From: Musa acuminata AAA Group
Taxonomy: Eukaryota > Streptophyta > Magnoliopsida > Zingiberales > Musaceae
Assembly (NCBI RefSeq): GCF_036884655.1
Contig: NC_088347.1
Location: 19,097,001-19,161,000 of the forward strand
Direction of reading: 5' to 3'
DNA length: 64,000 nucleotides
Shown: one piece after another, positions 1-16,539 of the stretch
Layout of the letters: each line of letters starts with the position of its first letter
Position numbering within the stretch: the first letter of the stretch is position 1
Position numbers and translations under genes: made by a program
The notes under the pieces: model-generated
What the model was told of the DNA's origin: nothing
The model's database searches: none
What the model saw: only the letters and a program-made list of their open reading frames with translations

Positions 1-79
1 GATTCATGGAACATTAACTATAAAGATTGTATACATATGAGAACTCACATCAAGTGGCAAAATATCTCAAAAAGTATAC

Positions 80-3510
<3,431 letters not shown>

Positions 3511-4632
3511 CACCGAACGACGGAATCGCGGCTTCGAACCCTAGAAAGGCGTGGGTGGATCAAGGAGTTCCGGTAGTGAATCTAGGGTTCCTCTCCGCGA
3601 TCGTTCTCGGACCGCGGTCCTTTACAAACGGAACACGCGATTGGTCGCCAACGCTGCCGGGGGTGTCTTTAGGAATTTGCCAAACTATTGGAAGTTTTCT
3701 CCATAGACACGTCGCAATTCACACATACGGTCCCCCAAAGTTATCGACTCGTATACATTAATCTCTATCTTTATAGTTCTAATTATATTAGTACCCTTTT
3801 AAGGACTTGAAACTACTTGTTGTTTTGGTGGAGACTATTCAGAGTGTTTTAAATATATTATATTTTTTAAGTAAATAATTTATTTAGAAGTGATCACTAC
3901 CAACACACACACACAATCTCAGTTCATACATTATCAATAAAAAGGAATATAATTTTAAAATTAATTGTTGATATAAGTCTATATAAATTAAAAATCCATT
4001 AGACAAACTTGTTACGATTAATAAATATATATCTTCTTTAAGGTCTACCATAACAAATGTGGATCGTATCATAACAATCATATGTAAATCCTTATTGTTT
4101 TATCTCCACTTTTTCATTAATTATCACTCGATTTAGTTATCAGATATTCTTTTTTTTCATGACCCTTAAAGCATGAATTTTCAGGAAAAAATTAAATAGA
4201 AAGAGAGATAAGTCAATCATATACAGCAACAGTTTTAGAATCACATACATGACAGCAAACCCGCCTTCAGCAATGGATGTCCAATAAGCAGCATTGAGTT
4301 TTTTTTTTTGAAGATAAGACGAATATTTGCAGATATCACTGGCCACTCACTATACTAATAACCTCTTCCATTTCCTATGCCTGGCTAATCTAGATTATAT
4401 TGCACTCGAATCATCTACTAGCATCCCTACTTACATCAACATCATCAAGAGCCTTTTTATTCTGCAAAATAGATGTACAAAGGAAGCAGTCAGCCAAGGA
4501 CCCTCCCAAATATACTTCAAGGGCTTCATACCACCAGTTATTCAGCAAAGATTAATTACCATGCAATTCTCTGGTCCACCTTGGTTTTACTTGTTTTTAC
4601 CCTGCCCCAAAGACGTTGGAAAATGGCAGAAT
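3511..4632. other. Intergenic: ERGIC3-like promoter side and 3' flank of the DUF632 gene
   Basis: The region immediately right of 3510 is relatively GC-rich up to about 3660 and should hold the 5' UTR and core promoter of the minus-strand ERGIC3-like gene. From about 3780 it is AT-rich with no credible coding. The 3' UTR of the DUF632 gene should lie just left of its stop codon at 4633. No clear TATA box or poly(A) signal was assigned. Confidence 0.5.
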
Positions 4633-7600
4633 TCATGTTCGAAGCACAGTTCTCTCGTAAGAAACTCGAAACTCATCGATCGACTTCTGGAGAGCTTCAT
4701 ACCCTGAAACCGATGACTTCGCAAAAGACTTCAGCTTATCTAGGAACTCCACGAGAACTGATTTCAGGTTGCCATAATCGAGACTACCATTGGCATGCGT
4801 ATCATTTGTGAGAACATGTTCTCCTAGTTTATCACCCTGCTCTGCATTTTGTGGTAATGAGAATGATAACTTTGAAGTCCCATAGCCCTTCTTCTCTTGG
4901 CAAGGCAAGTAATGGGTTGTCACAGTTACTAGATCCTTTATAGCAGATTCCACTTCCTTGGTAGGCAGACTATTCAGCAGCAGTAACCAATCTTCGCAAG
5001 TAACAAAGATGGGAGGAGCCATGTCTCTTTTTGGACAAAATTCTGGAGGCCTTCTCCTAAATGACTTGTTCCGTTTTTGTGATAATACTAAGCCTTTACG
5101 AAGCCACTCATTGATGGCTTGGAGATAGGATTTGTGTGCTGATACCCATTCTGTGAAATTTGAACCCAGAGAATTCAGCTCAAACTCAAGGACTGTGGCC
5201 CGACACTCCAATTCAGACTGAATTGACAGTTTGTTGCTGCCGTTGTTGAAAGCCAACGAGATAATGCTGTACTGACGGCTGTGGTGGTCAAGCATTGTTC
5301 TCCACATTCTTGTTAGGCTGCACACATATTAGCAAAAAGTAAATATCAAACCCTGATAATGCAATGCATTTGAGATCATTTGCAAATTTTAAATACAGAA
5401 AAGGGTAATCATGTCAAACAACCAGATAAAAAACAGTAGTTTTTTCTACTCTTCATAAATCATAAGTTCATTACAGAAATTGGCTGCAGAGAAATTAATG
5501 AGTACAAAATATACAGGTCCATGTCGTAAATATTCCCCTCTTTTTTCTGTAATGTATGTGGTTCTACCACAACACAATTGTCCCTACTAAGTTTTCTGGC
5601 GATATAAAAAATAGTGCCTTGGAACATAGTATTCTTGATCAAATATAGAAACATTATCATCTTTTACAAAAGAAACAGGAGAAACCTGAGAAATATTGTT
5701 ATGAGCTCAAAAGAGAAAAAAATCTATCAAGGCTCCACATGCTTGAACAAGGGAAAGCTGCAGAAGAATTTTTGTGACACCTTGCAAGTGTTCTCTTGTC
5801 ACCAAATTTTATTTGTGGCCCATTGGCCAACTAGAATTGAGAATGTACTTCTACATGGGAATTTGAAGTAATAGAAATAAGAACAAGGACCAAACCTCAA
5901 AAGAAGTCAAGAAAGATTTTCAAGAGAAATTTCCACAAATTTCATCAATATCTAAGAACCTGGTCATATCAAATGCTAGATTTTCATTAACTTAAAGATA
6001 AAAGCACAGCAAAGGTTAAAGGATTAGAAACTATGAGGATGGTAATACTATGGCATTATTGAAGCAGGAAAAGAGGTGGTACACATTTGTTTGACCAGTT
6101 CCAGTGCATTAGGAAATAAAAAAAATAGGGTTCTTATAAAAAATTAGCAGATGCTTCAATAACAAACAACGCGAATTGGTAGTTTGTGCAGTAATTAGAT
6201 TTTCTAGACCCACAAGATAACATCTTATATAGGTGAACTCCTCTATTTGCAGTCATTGAAACTATCAACGAGTTTGTACTTTGTAATAAGCACCTCTTTC
6301 TCAGCTCGTGTAATCTCCTAATGATGCTATCTAAAACTAACTATAGGTAACTGAAGTTTTCGAAAAATGGAACAGTGAACAAAATCTCCACAGCATTTAT
6401 AGCTCACTATGCAACTGACAATAAATAAAAGATTTCAGACTGCATTGTCACGGACTTAGCTGGTTTTGTCTAAGTCGTGCGGCACCCTTGCGTGTCCGTT
6501 CGCAAAGGTCAGCCTCCCCGAAGCCTCCCATTGTCCCTTAGGACCAACAAAAGAGAGAACGGGTTAGAGAGAATGCCTCACTCAGGATCCACAAGCAAAC
6601 ATCTCCGAAAACACTTCATAGACAATGCAAATTACAAACAGACTTTACAAGCTCTGAATAGTTGCACAACAAAAGGTAAAATGATCCACTACAGACCAAA
6701 AATCTCTCACACGTGTCCACATGGCACAACCTTTATTTACAAGCCTAAAGCGGCCACCAACCTAACTAAAATGAGACTATTAAGCCCTTGACCGTCCCTC
6801 TACATGCTGTACAAAGCATGAATATACCAAAAGACACGGACATATATAAGCATTACATCAAACATCCTGTTTAGAAGTTTGTCCGTGACAGCATGGTGCT
6901 TTCATAGTACACCAATGTTCTAGAAAATTGCAGGGTGGTAGGCGGGTGTCCATAATGATATGGACTGCATAGGTGCTACACAAACATCTATGCAACCACC
7001 AAGAAGTCGAAGAAATTTCAGAACTTTGGGAAATACATAATAAGAAAAGGATGAAGTAATGTGTATGTATTCCAAAGTAGTCCATACACCAAGATCCAAT
7101 TTGAAAAAAAAAAAAATCTATTCATCTAGTCTTGAATCACATACAGAACAAAGATTCAACAAATGCATATAAAGAAGATCTTATATTGACCACATGAAAC
7201 TCCCAATATTATGGAGGGCTTTGTCAGAAATTCTACAAAGCCCAGCAGAGAAAAGGACACATGCAGTTGAGGATTCCTGGAACAATGTCCAACAAAACAA
7301 TTGAGAGAATTCTTGAAATTGTTTCATATGGATTAATATTTTCGTTGTCACACGGTCACACCTATATTATTTAGCATGTTCTACCTAGTACCTACCCAAG
7401 CCAACACAAAGGAATATTTGGAACAGCTACTATCAACATAAGCTATTCTAGAAAAAGATACATTAAAGATATCCTGATAGCAGAAAATTTGTATCCAAGG
7501 TTGAACTAATAATATCACATCCTATCTGCACACTGAGTTCAGAGAAACACCATGTTACCTTTTGTGCTAGTCTAACCAACATACTAATTAAAAGATATAT

Positions 7601-10600
7601 CAATAGCAGGATTCTGTCAACCTCAACTAATCTAAAAGAAAACAACTCTCAAGTATCGGGATGGCATGCTATCTATAGCCAAAGTTGAAATACAGCAACA
7701 TTTATGATCTGCATAGAGGAACAGCCTGTGCTAGCTTTTTTCTGCTAATCTAACCAAACAATGATGAAAACAATCTTTTAGTAGCAGGATACTTATATCC
7801 ATGATTCATAGGAACAGGATTAGTTAAGACAGTCCTAAGATTTCTTATCAAGATTGGATTATATTACAGGTTAGTATTCAAAAGATTATGTTTAGGAAAA
7901 AATGACATGCATGGTTTCCATGCAAAACCACAATAACATTGTACTAACAGATCAACAGTAACAATATCAAGCCATGTTCATTGGGACCATTACAAGGAAC
8001 ATTTCCATTATGCAGCTTTGCCAAGTGTAATGTCATTTATTGATCCAAAGAAATTACTAATATAGACTTGTTAACAATATATTTGAAACATAAACATGGA
8101 GTATCCAATGTGATATTTGAAGATGACCCAACTTCAGAGGGTTCTTTATCATTACATACAAAATTGAGGGGAAGAGATTCAACCCAATAGTGTTGTGAAC
8201 ATTTTTATTGTATTCTCCCTCCTCCCACTATACTTATTCCTCTTCCTCCTCCCCTCTCTATCATCCTCCTCCCCTCCTCCTGGGATTGGCTGTAGCAGCT
8301 TTGACTCACCTTTATAGGTTGATATTATTGAGATCTGCATATAGTAACCGATCTGGACTGATCCAGAAATCTGGCGAGACAGATTTTTTTAGCACATTAA
8401 CTAATCCAATTAGACGTTGATTCATTCTGAGTTTCTCTACAGATTCTCAAATTAGAATTGTGGATGACATTAGTGCAAGACTGCAAGTAGGCATGCACAT
8501 AAAAGTATTTTAGAGCCAGTACAAAAGTTTTGCAAGTTCATGTGCATGTTAACAAGATACGATATAATGAGATATGGAAAAGCAATCATACCCTCCAATC
8601 AACTCTTCCAGTTGTGGTTCAAGCTCCTTGTCCCTTATCTCCTCTATTTTCTTTGATATAGAATCAATTCTCTGGATTGCAACACGGATTCTAGAATGGA
8701 GATCCTTGACAACCGCACGGATTTTATCAATGTTTTCTGGTTTTACTTTTGTAGATTCTTTCTGCCTCAGCAGTCTACACTTCATGTCATACTCCCTCCG
8801 GATTATACCACTTGCCTGATACACAAAAATGTAAAAGCTTAGATCTCATGTCTTAAATAGCAATAAATTAATAAAAATAAGTAGAGTGCAAGAGAATTAC
8901 AAATTAAACTTAAGAGAAACATTGTGAAGGTCCAGGAACAATGCAATCAGGAACAATACAAATGTTCCCAAACATTTGTTTGGGAACATCTGCAATAACC
9001 AGCAACATCAAGTAACAAAATTCCCAGGAAAGAAACAACAATAACAACACTCAAAGATAGATGACAATAATTGTTTCTTCTGGGGAAGTCATAAAGTTTA
9101 TTGAGATGGGAATTACAATTTAAAGATCAGTGACCCATTATTTCAAGAAAGAAAACATGGCAAGATATGACATTGAGTTGTTAAACAAATCTAAAAAGGA
9201 TTTTTAATTAGTCAATAAATGTGAATTGTATCATTGAACTCAGTCTTTCCTTCAATGATATCACCAAATATAAATAAATAATCAAGAACTTGAAGTATTT
9301 GCATAACGCCCTAGACTTATTAAATTAGAAATAAAGAAAATGAGGAAGTATAAACAGTATATCAACCCACACAGAAGGCATATAAAGTCAATCTTGCTGA
9401 TAGTATTAGTAAACCGCCTTATTAAATTAGAAATAAAGAAAATGAGTAAGTATAAACAGTATATCAAGCGATGCAGAAAGCGTATAAAGTCAATCTTGCT
9501 GATAGTATTAGTAAACCGCTCTCCTATCCACGTCAACCATTAATATTGGTCCAGTCAAGCCACTAATGGGCTAAGCTCATAAAATTTGTTTTGAGTCACA
9601 ACTCTGACACGTTGAAGATGACAGCCATTATTACCAGCCCATTGGATCCAGTGATCTCCCTACAGGTATTGTACAAGATATATAAATGGGACCCTTCATA
9701 TAGTTCATCATTTCTTATTCCTTTCTCCCAACTATCTCATTTATTTTGTCTTTACTATGCATTTGCTGCTTAGGCATTGGAGGAGGATCCCACCAGTTCC
9801 ATCTCGGCTCTTCTCTTGCAAGTTAGAACTCCAAATCTAAGTGGATATTCCAAGCAGCTCAAGCTCAATTTGGTGTGTGTGCCAGCACCCAAAAAAATGA
9901 AAAGCCAGATTGGATCCGACATCATACATCAGCAGGATGACCAAAAAGTGCATCATCACTTACAAAGATGGTGTTAAAAATAGCGAATACTAAAAAGACA
10001 AGCCTCCAATTGGATGCATCAACCCACAGATAATAAGACTCACAGAAAGAAAACCAGATATATGTATCCACTGACCAACATATGGCTGATTACTAACCAT
10101 AGACAGAAGTGCAAAATCAAAGGTCCTGTATTGAACTGTTGTACAACTTTTTTTTCTCATTGATCAGAAGAAGCAATTCTTGCCCTTCTACTCATTCTCA
10201 GTAATCTAAATTAACTGAAAATATAGTGAATGACAAAATAAAAGGACACCAAGTAGCAGACACATGCAAATAAATAAAAATACAATGAATTCTTATCAGC
10301 GTATAAGGCTTAAATGAATGACTACTAACCTTAACTTCATCATAAAGCTTTCTTTCCCATGCATATAGCCTATCTAATGTTGAGGCATGGCTACCTGAAT
10401 TCATGTAAGTACCATTGAAGAGATTACCATTGGGTTCCTGTGTATCATCTTTTGTCATTGAACCAAGAAAATTCTCAGATGATGAGGAGAGCAATGACAC
10501 CGACCTATGCCATGTTAAGTACTTCACTTCATTTGTAGCAGAAACTGCATTACAGACTTAAAACATTAGAAGCTTCATCATCAATAAAGCCTCCTCAAAC

Positions 10601-12372
10601 TCGAGTCCTTTTTCTTTTTTCTAATAAGTACCAATACTAGTTTCTGCACAGTAAACTTTTGGTAAACATGACACCTTAATATAGGTTAAAAATAACAATC
10701 AGAATCTGAGTTCACTAATTCTGCACAATTGCAGAAGATTGCATGTAACAGTTTTATTCTGACTTCAAGATTAACAGTTACATAAGACCAATGCTCGAGT
10801 AGAGGAACAGTGATGGCATTTAAAGGTATACTTACCCTGATGGTGAGGTGTTTCTGCTTTACAACAAGCAAGACAGGCTGTCAAAAATGCAGACGCTTTT
10901 GATCTGTGAGCTGCATCGAAGATTTGTTATTAGTACCTACCATAATAAGGTGATACATTATAAACTACGTATTCAGAATTGTAAAATTATTTACTAAATT
11001 TGTTGTAAAGATAAACAATGTGCTAACTAGTCCAGGATAATTATAAGAAAATGATCCTGACATTTGATTAATAGGCAAATATGCTAACAAGCATATGCAT
11101 CGGCACACATATAAAACACTTGGAAGTTTATATATCTGAGCAAGGAGTACTTTTAAGCTAATCAGGGGTATAGCCTTTGGTCGGAGTGTAATTCTCTTCC
11201 CCTGGAATGCTCAGCAGAAATTTAATGAGGTTTTTTCTTGTCTTCTTACCATTTCCTTCAGGAAATAAAGGCCGGAATTGCACTTTGTTTGCCTCCAGCA
11301 TCCTTGGGACTTCTCTTCCAGATTCAGAAGCTTTCAAGTATAGGTCTTCAATTTCATTCATACACGACAAGAAATCCCTCGCCTTGTGATTAGTTTCTGG
11401 ATTAGATTCTTCAGCCTTTCCATTTATAGAAAATGCAACTTTGACGGATGCCACTTTTGTTGGTGTCTTTTCAGGAGTTCTATCATTTTCATAGATACCA
11501 TTTTTAAGCTTCATATCATCCCCATTCTGGTGCTTTGTTGCAGAAACAATATCTACCATAGATTGGATGGTTGAATTGTCACTCTTTGATTGATGTTCTG
11601 AAACCAAATTTCGGTTCTTGAATATTCGAACCAATGGTTCATTGGAAGGTTGGTCAAAATCATCTTCCGAGTCCAAGTCATTTTTCCCATGTGCTATGTC
11701 CCCTTCTTCTTCTTCTTCCAAATCTGGTATGCCCTCCTCTTCGCTGAGATGTCTAGTTTCATCGGCATTATCAAAACCATAGTTTAACCCTTTCCCATCT
11801 TGAAATGAAAGCTGATTGTCAATAGGATGAGGAACACCAAAATAATCCCATGGCTGCATCCCGGTAGGTGTGGGGGAATCTTCAAAGGATGAAATTTCAT
11901 CTGATTGTGATGCAAGGTGCTTTGGAGTGGCGGGTGAGGTTTGTAGGGTCATCGTTACTGAAGTTGGAGGTTTCTCTTTGACTGTCATGTAAGAAGTTGT
12001 TCTGGCTTTCATGTGATTCACATGAAGATGTCCAGATGAGAGGAGAGAAGGAACTGGAGAAAATGATTCAGCTGTCTCCATATGCTGTGAAAGAGATGGA
12101 GATGAGTTTGAGAACTGCGATACAGGCTTATCAGTTGGAGCAAGAGGCTCGGGTGTTGCAGATGTTGATGTATACAAGGAAGATTTAACAGGGGATCCAG
12201 GGTCTACAAATTGTCTAAGTGCGATTCCAGTATTTCTAAGGGACTGAACATAAGAAACATGAGCAGCTGCAAGCGAGCATCTTTCATCAAGAGCTTGTCT
12301 AACAAGCCGCCTCCTTTCTCTGCATAGCACAAGGGCCTTGTCTTCTTCGATCTTTGAGTTTGCAACCCCCAT
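4633..12372 (-). CDS. DUF630/DUF632 protein (REL2/APSR1-like), 773 aa
   Basis: Five exons on the minus strand, 12372-11250, 10910-10836, 10544-10330, 8815-8592 and 5317-4633, join without a frameshift to 2322 nt ending in TGA. Residues 1-60 form the DUF630 domain (starts MGVANSKIEEDKAL, with arginine-rich ERRRLVRQALDERCSL). Gly2 could be myristoylated, as proposed for the family. Residues about 60-370 are a low-complexity Ser/Thr/Pro and acidic linker with a run of Glu near 229-233. DUF632 covers about 400-710 and is helical; it includes STLDRLYAWERKLYDEVK and WLLLLNSLP. Family members (rice ROLLING AND ERECT LEAF 2, Arabidopsis APSR1) act in leaf rolling or root meristem growth, and their biochemical role is unclear. 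The ATG at 12372 was chosen over an upstream in-frame codon because MG begins the conserved domain. Intron 4 (3.3 kb) holds a transposon-like insert and intron 3 a 102-bp duplication. Confidence 0.93.
6446..6890. mobile_element. 445-bp insert with 10-bp inverted termini (solo LTR or small element)
   Basis: The segment begins TGTCACGGAC and ends GTCCGTGACA, a perfect 10-bp inverted pair that also fits the TG...CA rule of LTRs. The four bases before it and the four after it are both GCAT, a possible target-site duplication. It lies in intron 4 of the DUF632 gene, is more GC-rich than the intron around it, and has a 104-codon open frame that matches no family I know. A solo LTR of a gypsy-type element is the likeliest reading. 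A small TIR element is the alternative, because a 4-bp duplication is short for an LTR. Confidence 0.65.
9319..9522. repeat. 102-bp tandem duplication
   Basis: The block starting ATTAAATTAGAAATAAAG at 9319 recurs at 9421 with only scattered differences (for example GAGG/GAGT and CCCACACAGAAGG/GCGATGCAGAAAG). Both copies end near AGTATTAGTAAACCGC. It sits in intron 3 of the DUF632 gene. Confidence 0.9.
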
Positions 12373-13800
12373 TTTTATAAGAAGAATCCACAACTCTGTA
12401 CCTATTTTCCAGCATACGTAAAGTTAGCTACAAGTCCGCAAACAAATATGTATTGGCAGACATGTGTCGAAGGCCGTCATCCATCTCATGCAAAAGAGAA
12501 AGTTCTCACAGTCATCATAGCGGACAGGCTAAAATAGAAAAATTGGTCAGTCAGATGATGTAGGTTGGAGAATTGGTGTGAAACACTCCCAATAAAACTC
12601 AAGCACAAAGGACAATAATCGACATATATTGCTCATTGACTGCAAAGGGGATACAAGCCTTCACACCCTAACGTTTTGTCTAATGACTTCACCTAGAAGG
12701 ATCACATTCAAGACACTTCCTGTAAACAAAAAGAAGCAAATATCTTAAACCCAGATCACTTTTCTTACATAAAATAGAAACTAACCCCAAAAACTCATGC
12801 TTCATCTTAAATACACATTCAAAAGCTTAGATGATCCTCTTGCATGTGGAAAAAAAAAAGTAGATTGCAGAAAAACTGAGTGCCTGCTTTTTTGGCTCTA
12901 TTTCAGAACGAAAAGAGCAAATTTCTTAGTATTCATGTTGGCCTATAATTTTCAAGTCGCACGATTTAACCACATATGAGTGATCAACGAAGTAACACAA
13001 ATAATGCATGTGATAAAGATGAAGGGCAATTAAAAATCACTTGTAGATTGATAAAAATAGAAGCTACCCCACTCTGAAAGATTGCCGACCGCGACTCTCA
13101 GAACATGGCTGAGTCCAAATTAAACAGACGTAACCCAATGTCAAAAGATCAAGCATAACTTTATTACAAGACGATGGACAAAAACAAAGCCCACAGGAGC
13201 AAAAGAAGCTTTATGCAGTACCAATTAACACGGCCCTGCTTTCGCTAACACGTAAAAGCCGAACCACAGAGAAAAAGAAAAAAAGGAAAAGAACACGGAT
13301 CTCGGATTCAATGGTAACATAACCACAGACTGGAAGTACGTTAACTTTTGGGGGGGATCACATTTTCATCGTATTAACAGTAAAGATCTCGACATAAACA
13401 AGAAAAGAACGACAACAAATCAGCTCGGTGCATCGGGAACACTTAATCCGATGAATCTAAAACGGAAAAATGCGCCCGAAAGCGGGGGGAAAAAATCCTT
13501 TCCGGCCAAGAAAGTAGCGACCCAAATCGTACCCACTAAAACATATCGAACAACATCTGAATCAAAAGGAAGAGAAAAGGGATATAGAATAGGCGACAAC
13601 TGCAGGAAACCAGGATTAGTTCCGTTCACCTGAGGCCCGAGCGGTAGGCTAAGGATTCCCCTCAATGAGGGATTTTGCGGGAGCTCTCATCAAAGCCGCG
13701 TAATGAGACGCTATGGAGCACGATCGAGCTCGATGGAATTCGTGCGAGAAGAGAGAAGAACACTGGCGGAGGAGGAGAGTAGAGAGAGAGAGGAATGGGA
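12373..13800 (-). promoter_or_regulatory. Probable 5' UTR (with intron) and promoter of the DUF632 gene
   Basis: Upstream of the ATG the minus strand has an acceptor-like GGAAAATAG about 30 nt before the start codon. Near 13690-13800 there is a GC-richer, CT-rich leader-like stretch, and a TATATT-type A/T box lies at about 13831-13840. This suggests a spliced 5' UTR of about 1.4 kb with transcription starting near 13790. It is inferred from composition and position only, and no coding sequence was found here. Confidence 0.4.
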
Positions 13801-13840
13801 GAGAATATGGAGCGCTTCACGCCTTTTTTTAATATAAAAA

Positions 13841-15320
13841 TAATAATAATAAAGGTATGAAAAGAAAGAAATATATTAAATGAAATGACATATCTACCCC
13901 CCTACATTAATATAGTATAATTTTTTGTTAATTAAAATATAATAATATATTAACCAATCGAATATCTCAGTAAAAATGATAAGATTTGAACTATTCAATT
14001 TATTAGATTTGATCATTATTCTTGAAGATTAAAAAAGGATAAATTCAACAGCGACTGCAGAATATGAGAAAAATCATTTCTTACATAATCTATAACTCAA
14101 TCTTTACGTTTAAAATTAATAGCATATGAGAATATTTCTCGATTGGTGGAAGCATCTCTAACATAAACAAACAATAAAAGGTTATGCCTCTGTTACAAGA
14201 ATCATTCGGTGAGACATCTAATCACATCTATGTTGCAGGGGCATAAAAGGCAAAAGCCATGAACAAAGGGATGTCAACAGCATGGTCTTCCAAATCCGAT
14301 GTGATGCAATAAACGATGTACCGCCTTCACTGTTGGGCACTTAACAATGAGGTACCGATCGCATTCACCCAATGCGAAGGCTTGGCTGCTTCGAGAGACG
14401 GGGGCCCACAAGGAATCTATGTGAGTCAGCAACACGTGGGTGATCTGAATCACCACACAGAAAAGTTGCAGCGGGGATGTAACACGAGATGTGATGGGTT
14501 ACCAGCGAAAGAAACCGACGTGGCGAAACCGACCCAAGTCATCGGCACTGTGTCATTTGTCATGTACGCTTCTAATGGCGGAGAATTGAAAGGATCAAAT
14601 GCGTCTGCTATTTTGATTTAAGCTTGAAAATTTTAGATTGATGGTTTAGCATAGGATTAAATCTCAATCGTTAAAAAAGATAATCAAATAATATAATTAT
14701 CAAAATCGAAAATTTATGTTCATCATTGCATCTAACAGATTAGGTCGAGACTTTATATTCTTAACACTATCATCTCACTGTAGTCTTTCCCAAAACGACT
14801 GCTGTTCTGATCAGTTCTAAGGTCAACTCTTGGTCATAAACAATATAACTTAAAATACCTAAGAAAGGTCAATTAAGTAAGTTGGCAAGTCTGTAAATTA
14901 GTATAATTGACTACCAAAGAAAGCATAACTCATACATCAACATGTCTCAATCATTTACTCATTGTGACAAACAGTAATGATTACCCAATTATCTCCTTTA
15001 TAAGAAGTTGGAAGATGCATGCATGCATGCGTTTCACGTGGTTTATGACACCTTAAAAACACCTAGTTTTATTAAAAGAATTTATTATTTCATATTTTAT
15101 TATTATTTTTAATCAATCGCAATTCAACCCATATCATTATATCATGGATGAAGAGTTAGCTAGGACATATGATATTAGTATAGCTTCTAAAGGGTGTATT
15201 TTCGTTTAGAATAATAGTTATAAGAATAATCCTATATACGGTATAGTCCTTTATCTATGTTTTCATTTACAACATGCTAGACTGATATTTACGATCATTG
15301 AACACTTATATAGATATACT
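13841..15320. other. Intergenic, no gene seen
   Basis: AT-rich flanks surround a GC-richer patch at about 14220-14620. That patch has a 101-codon open frame on the plus strand that I do not recognise, with no obvious promoter or splice sites. A short TGCATGCATGCATGC run lies at about 15017-15031. Confidence 0.5.
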
Positions 15321-15324
15321 AACT

Positions 15325-15702
15325 CAAAATTCTAATTAGATTTTGATTAAAATTATTAATTATTAACATGAAATTCTAGAAGGTCGAGCTAGGATAACGA
15401 GGAGATGACATTGATAAGAGAATTTTTCTAATTATCTTTTCTAGACTTCTGCTCTTGCCTATATGTATAGATAGATCTTCTAGGGATCATGACAAGTGCG
15501 GATTATAGAGATTTATTCTCTTACCTTTCGGTCTCTTGCAATCCAATAAACAAAAAAGAGTCTAACTTCTATCCTATATAGATTCATGACAAGTGCGAAT
15601 TATAGTATGTATATTTCATGATATCCGAGGTATCCTGTAAATTATCATACTAAAAAGGTACCATGTTGATTAAATTTTTATATAGTAGTTTTATTTCTTA
15701 CA
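15325..15702 (+). repeat. 5' LTR and PBS of the plus-strand copia element
   Basis: It ends at 15702 and is followed directly by ATTGGTATCAGAG, complementary to the 3' end of initiator Met-tRNA. It aligns by eye with 26330-26690. The left border is uncertain. Confidence 0.6.
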
Positions 15703-16539
15703 ATTGGTATCAGAGTTTATTATTTTGAAATCAACTATTTTAAATCATAAAAACACACATCAAATCTATTTTATAATTAAATATATTTGTTTAGGTATTA
15801 CATATATTTGAGTGATCTATTTGCATTGCATGACTCGAAATATCTAGGAGTTTATCTTGAGTTGCCCATGGGTGATATATGTTACCTCATCTCCGGATAA
15901 GAAAGAAAAGGATGTGTAGCATTGCTATCGGTAGCTTGTTGTCGATGGTGGAGCTTTTGTGAGTGATAACTCTATTAGGGGTGGCTACTACACTTAATGA
16001 CTATTGTGTGGAGCAACCTTACAGCGGACATTGGCGCCATTGCATGTGACAATACTTTTGTCGACAAAGATGAACTAGGGTCGCACAACAACCATTCGAG
16101 GCTAGGTGTCATCATATTGATCCATGTGATGACCGGGGTTACGACATTAGTTTTGGCTGCGACGATGGAACTCGACAATATTAGGCGACGGTGGACAATG
16201 TGGCATGGAGTATAGTAGCAAGGCATGACAGATAGTGATTAGAGCTTAGGAGATGATGTACGGTGGTGCTGCTATCATCGATGACACAATAAGAGAAGGT
16301 GGTCGCTCGATTGTGCATTTGAGGTTGGCGATATGTAATAGGATATATTATAAAATCGTAGCGTAGCGACAAATGACTGCACATTATAGTGGCTACTTCA
16401 TTGCAAAATAACAAATGGTGGTGATGCTAGTGCATAGTTGAGCGACAACGGTAGGGGTGCAAGCTATGGCTAAGGCAATGCACCGTGAAAGAATCTATGG
16501 TGAGAAGTCGACCACAAAGAGAAATATCGATTTTGATTA

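Noticed and set aside
14316..14621. 101-codon plus-strand frame in a GC-richer patch
   Set aside because: No recognised motif, no clear promoter or splice sites, and it overlaps an opposing frame. Kept only as a note in the intergenic entry.
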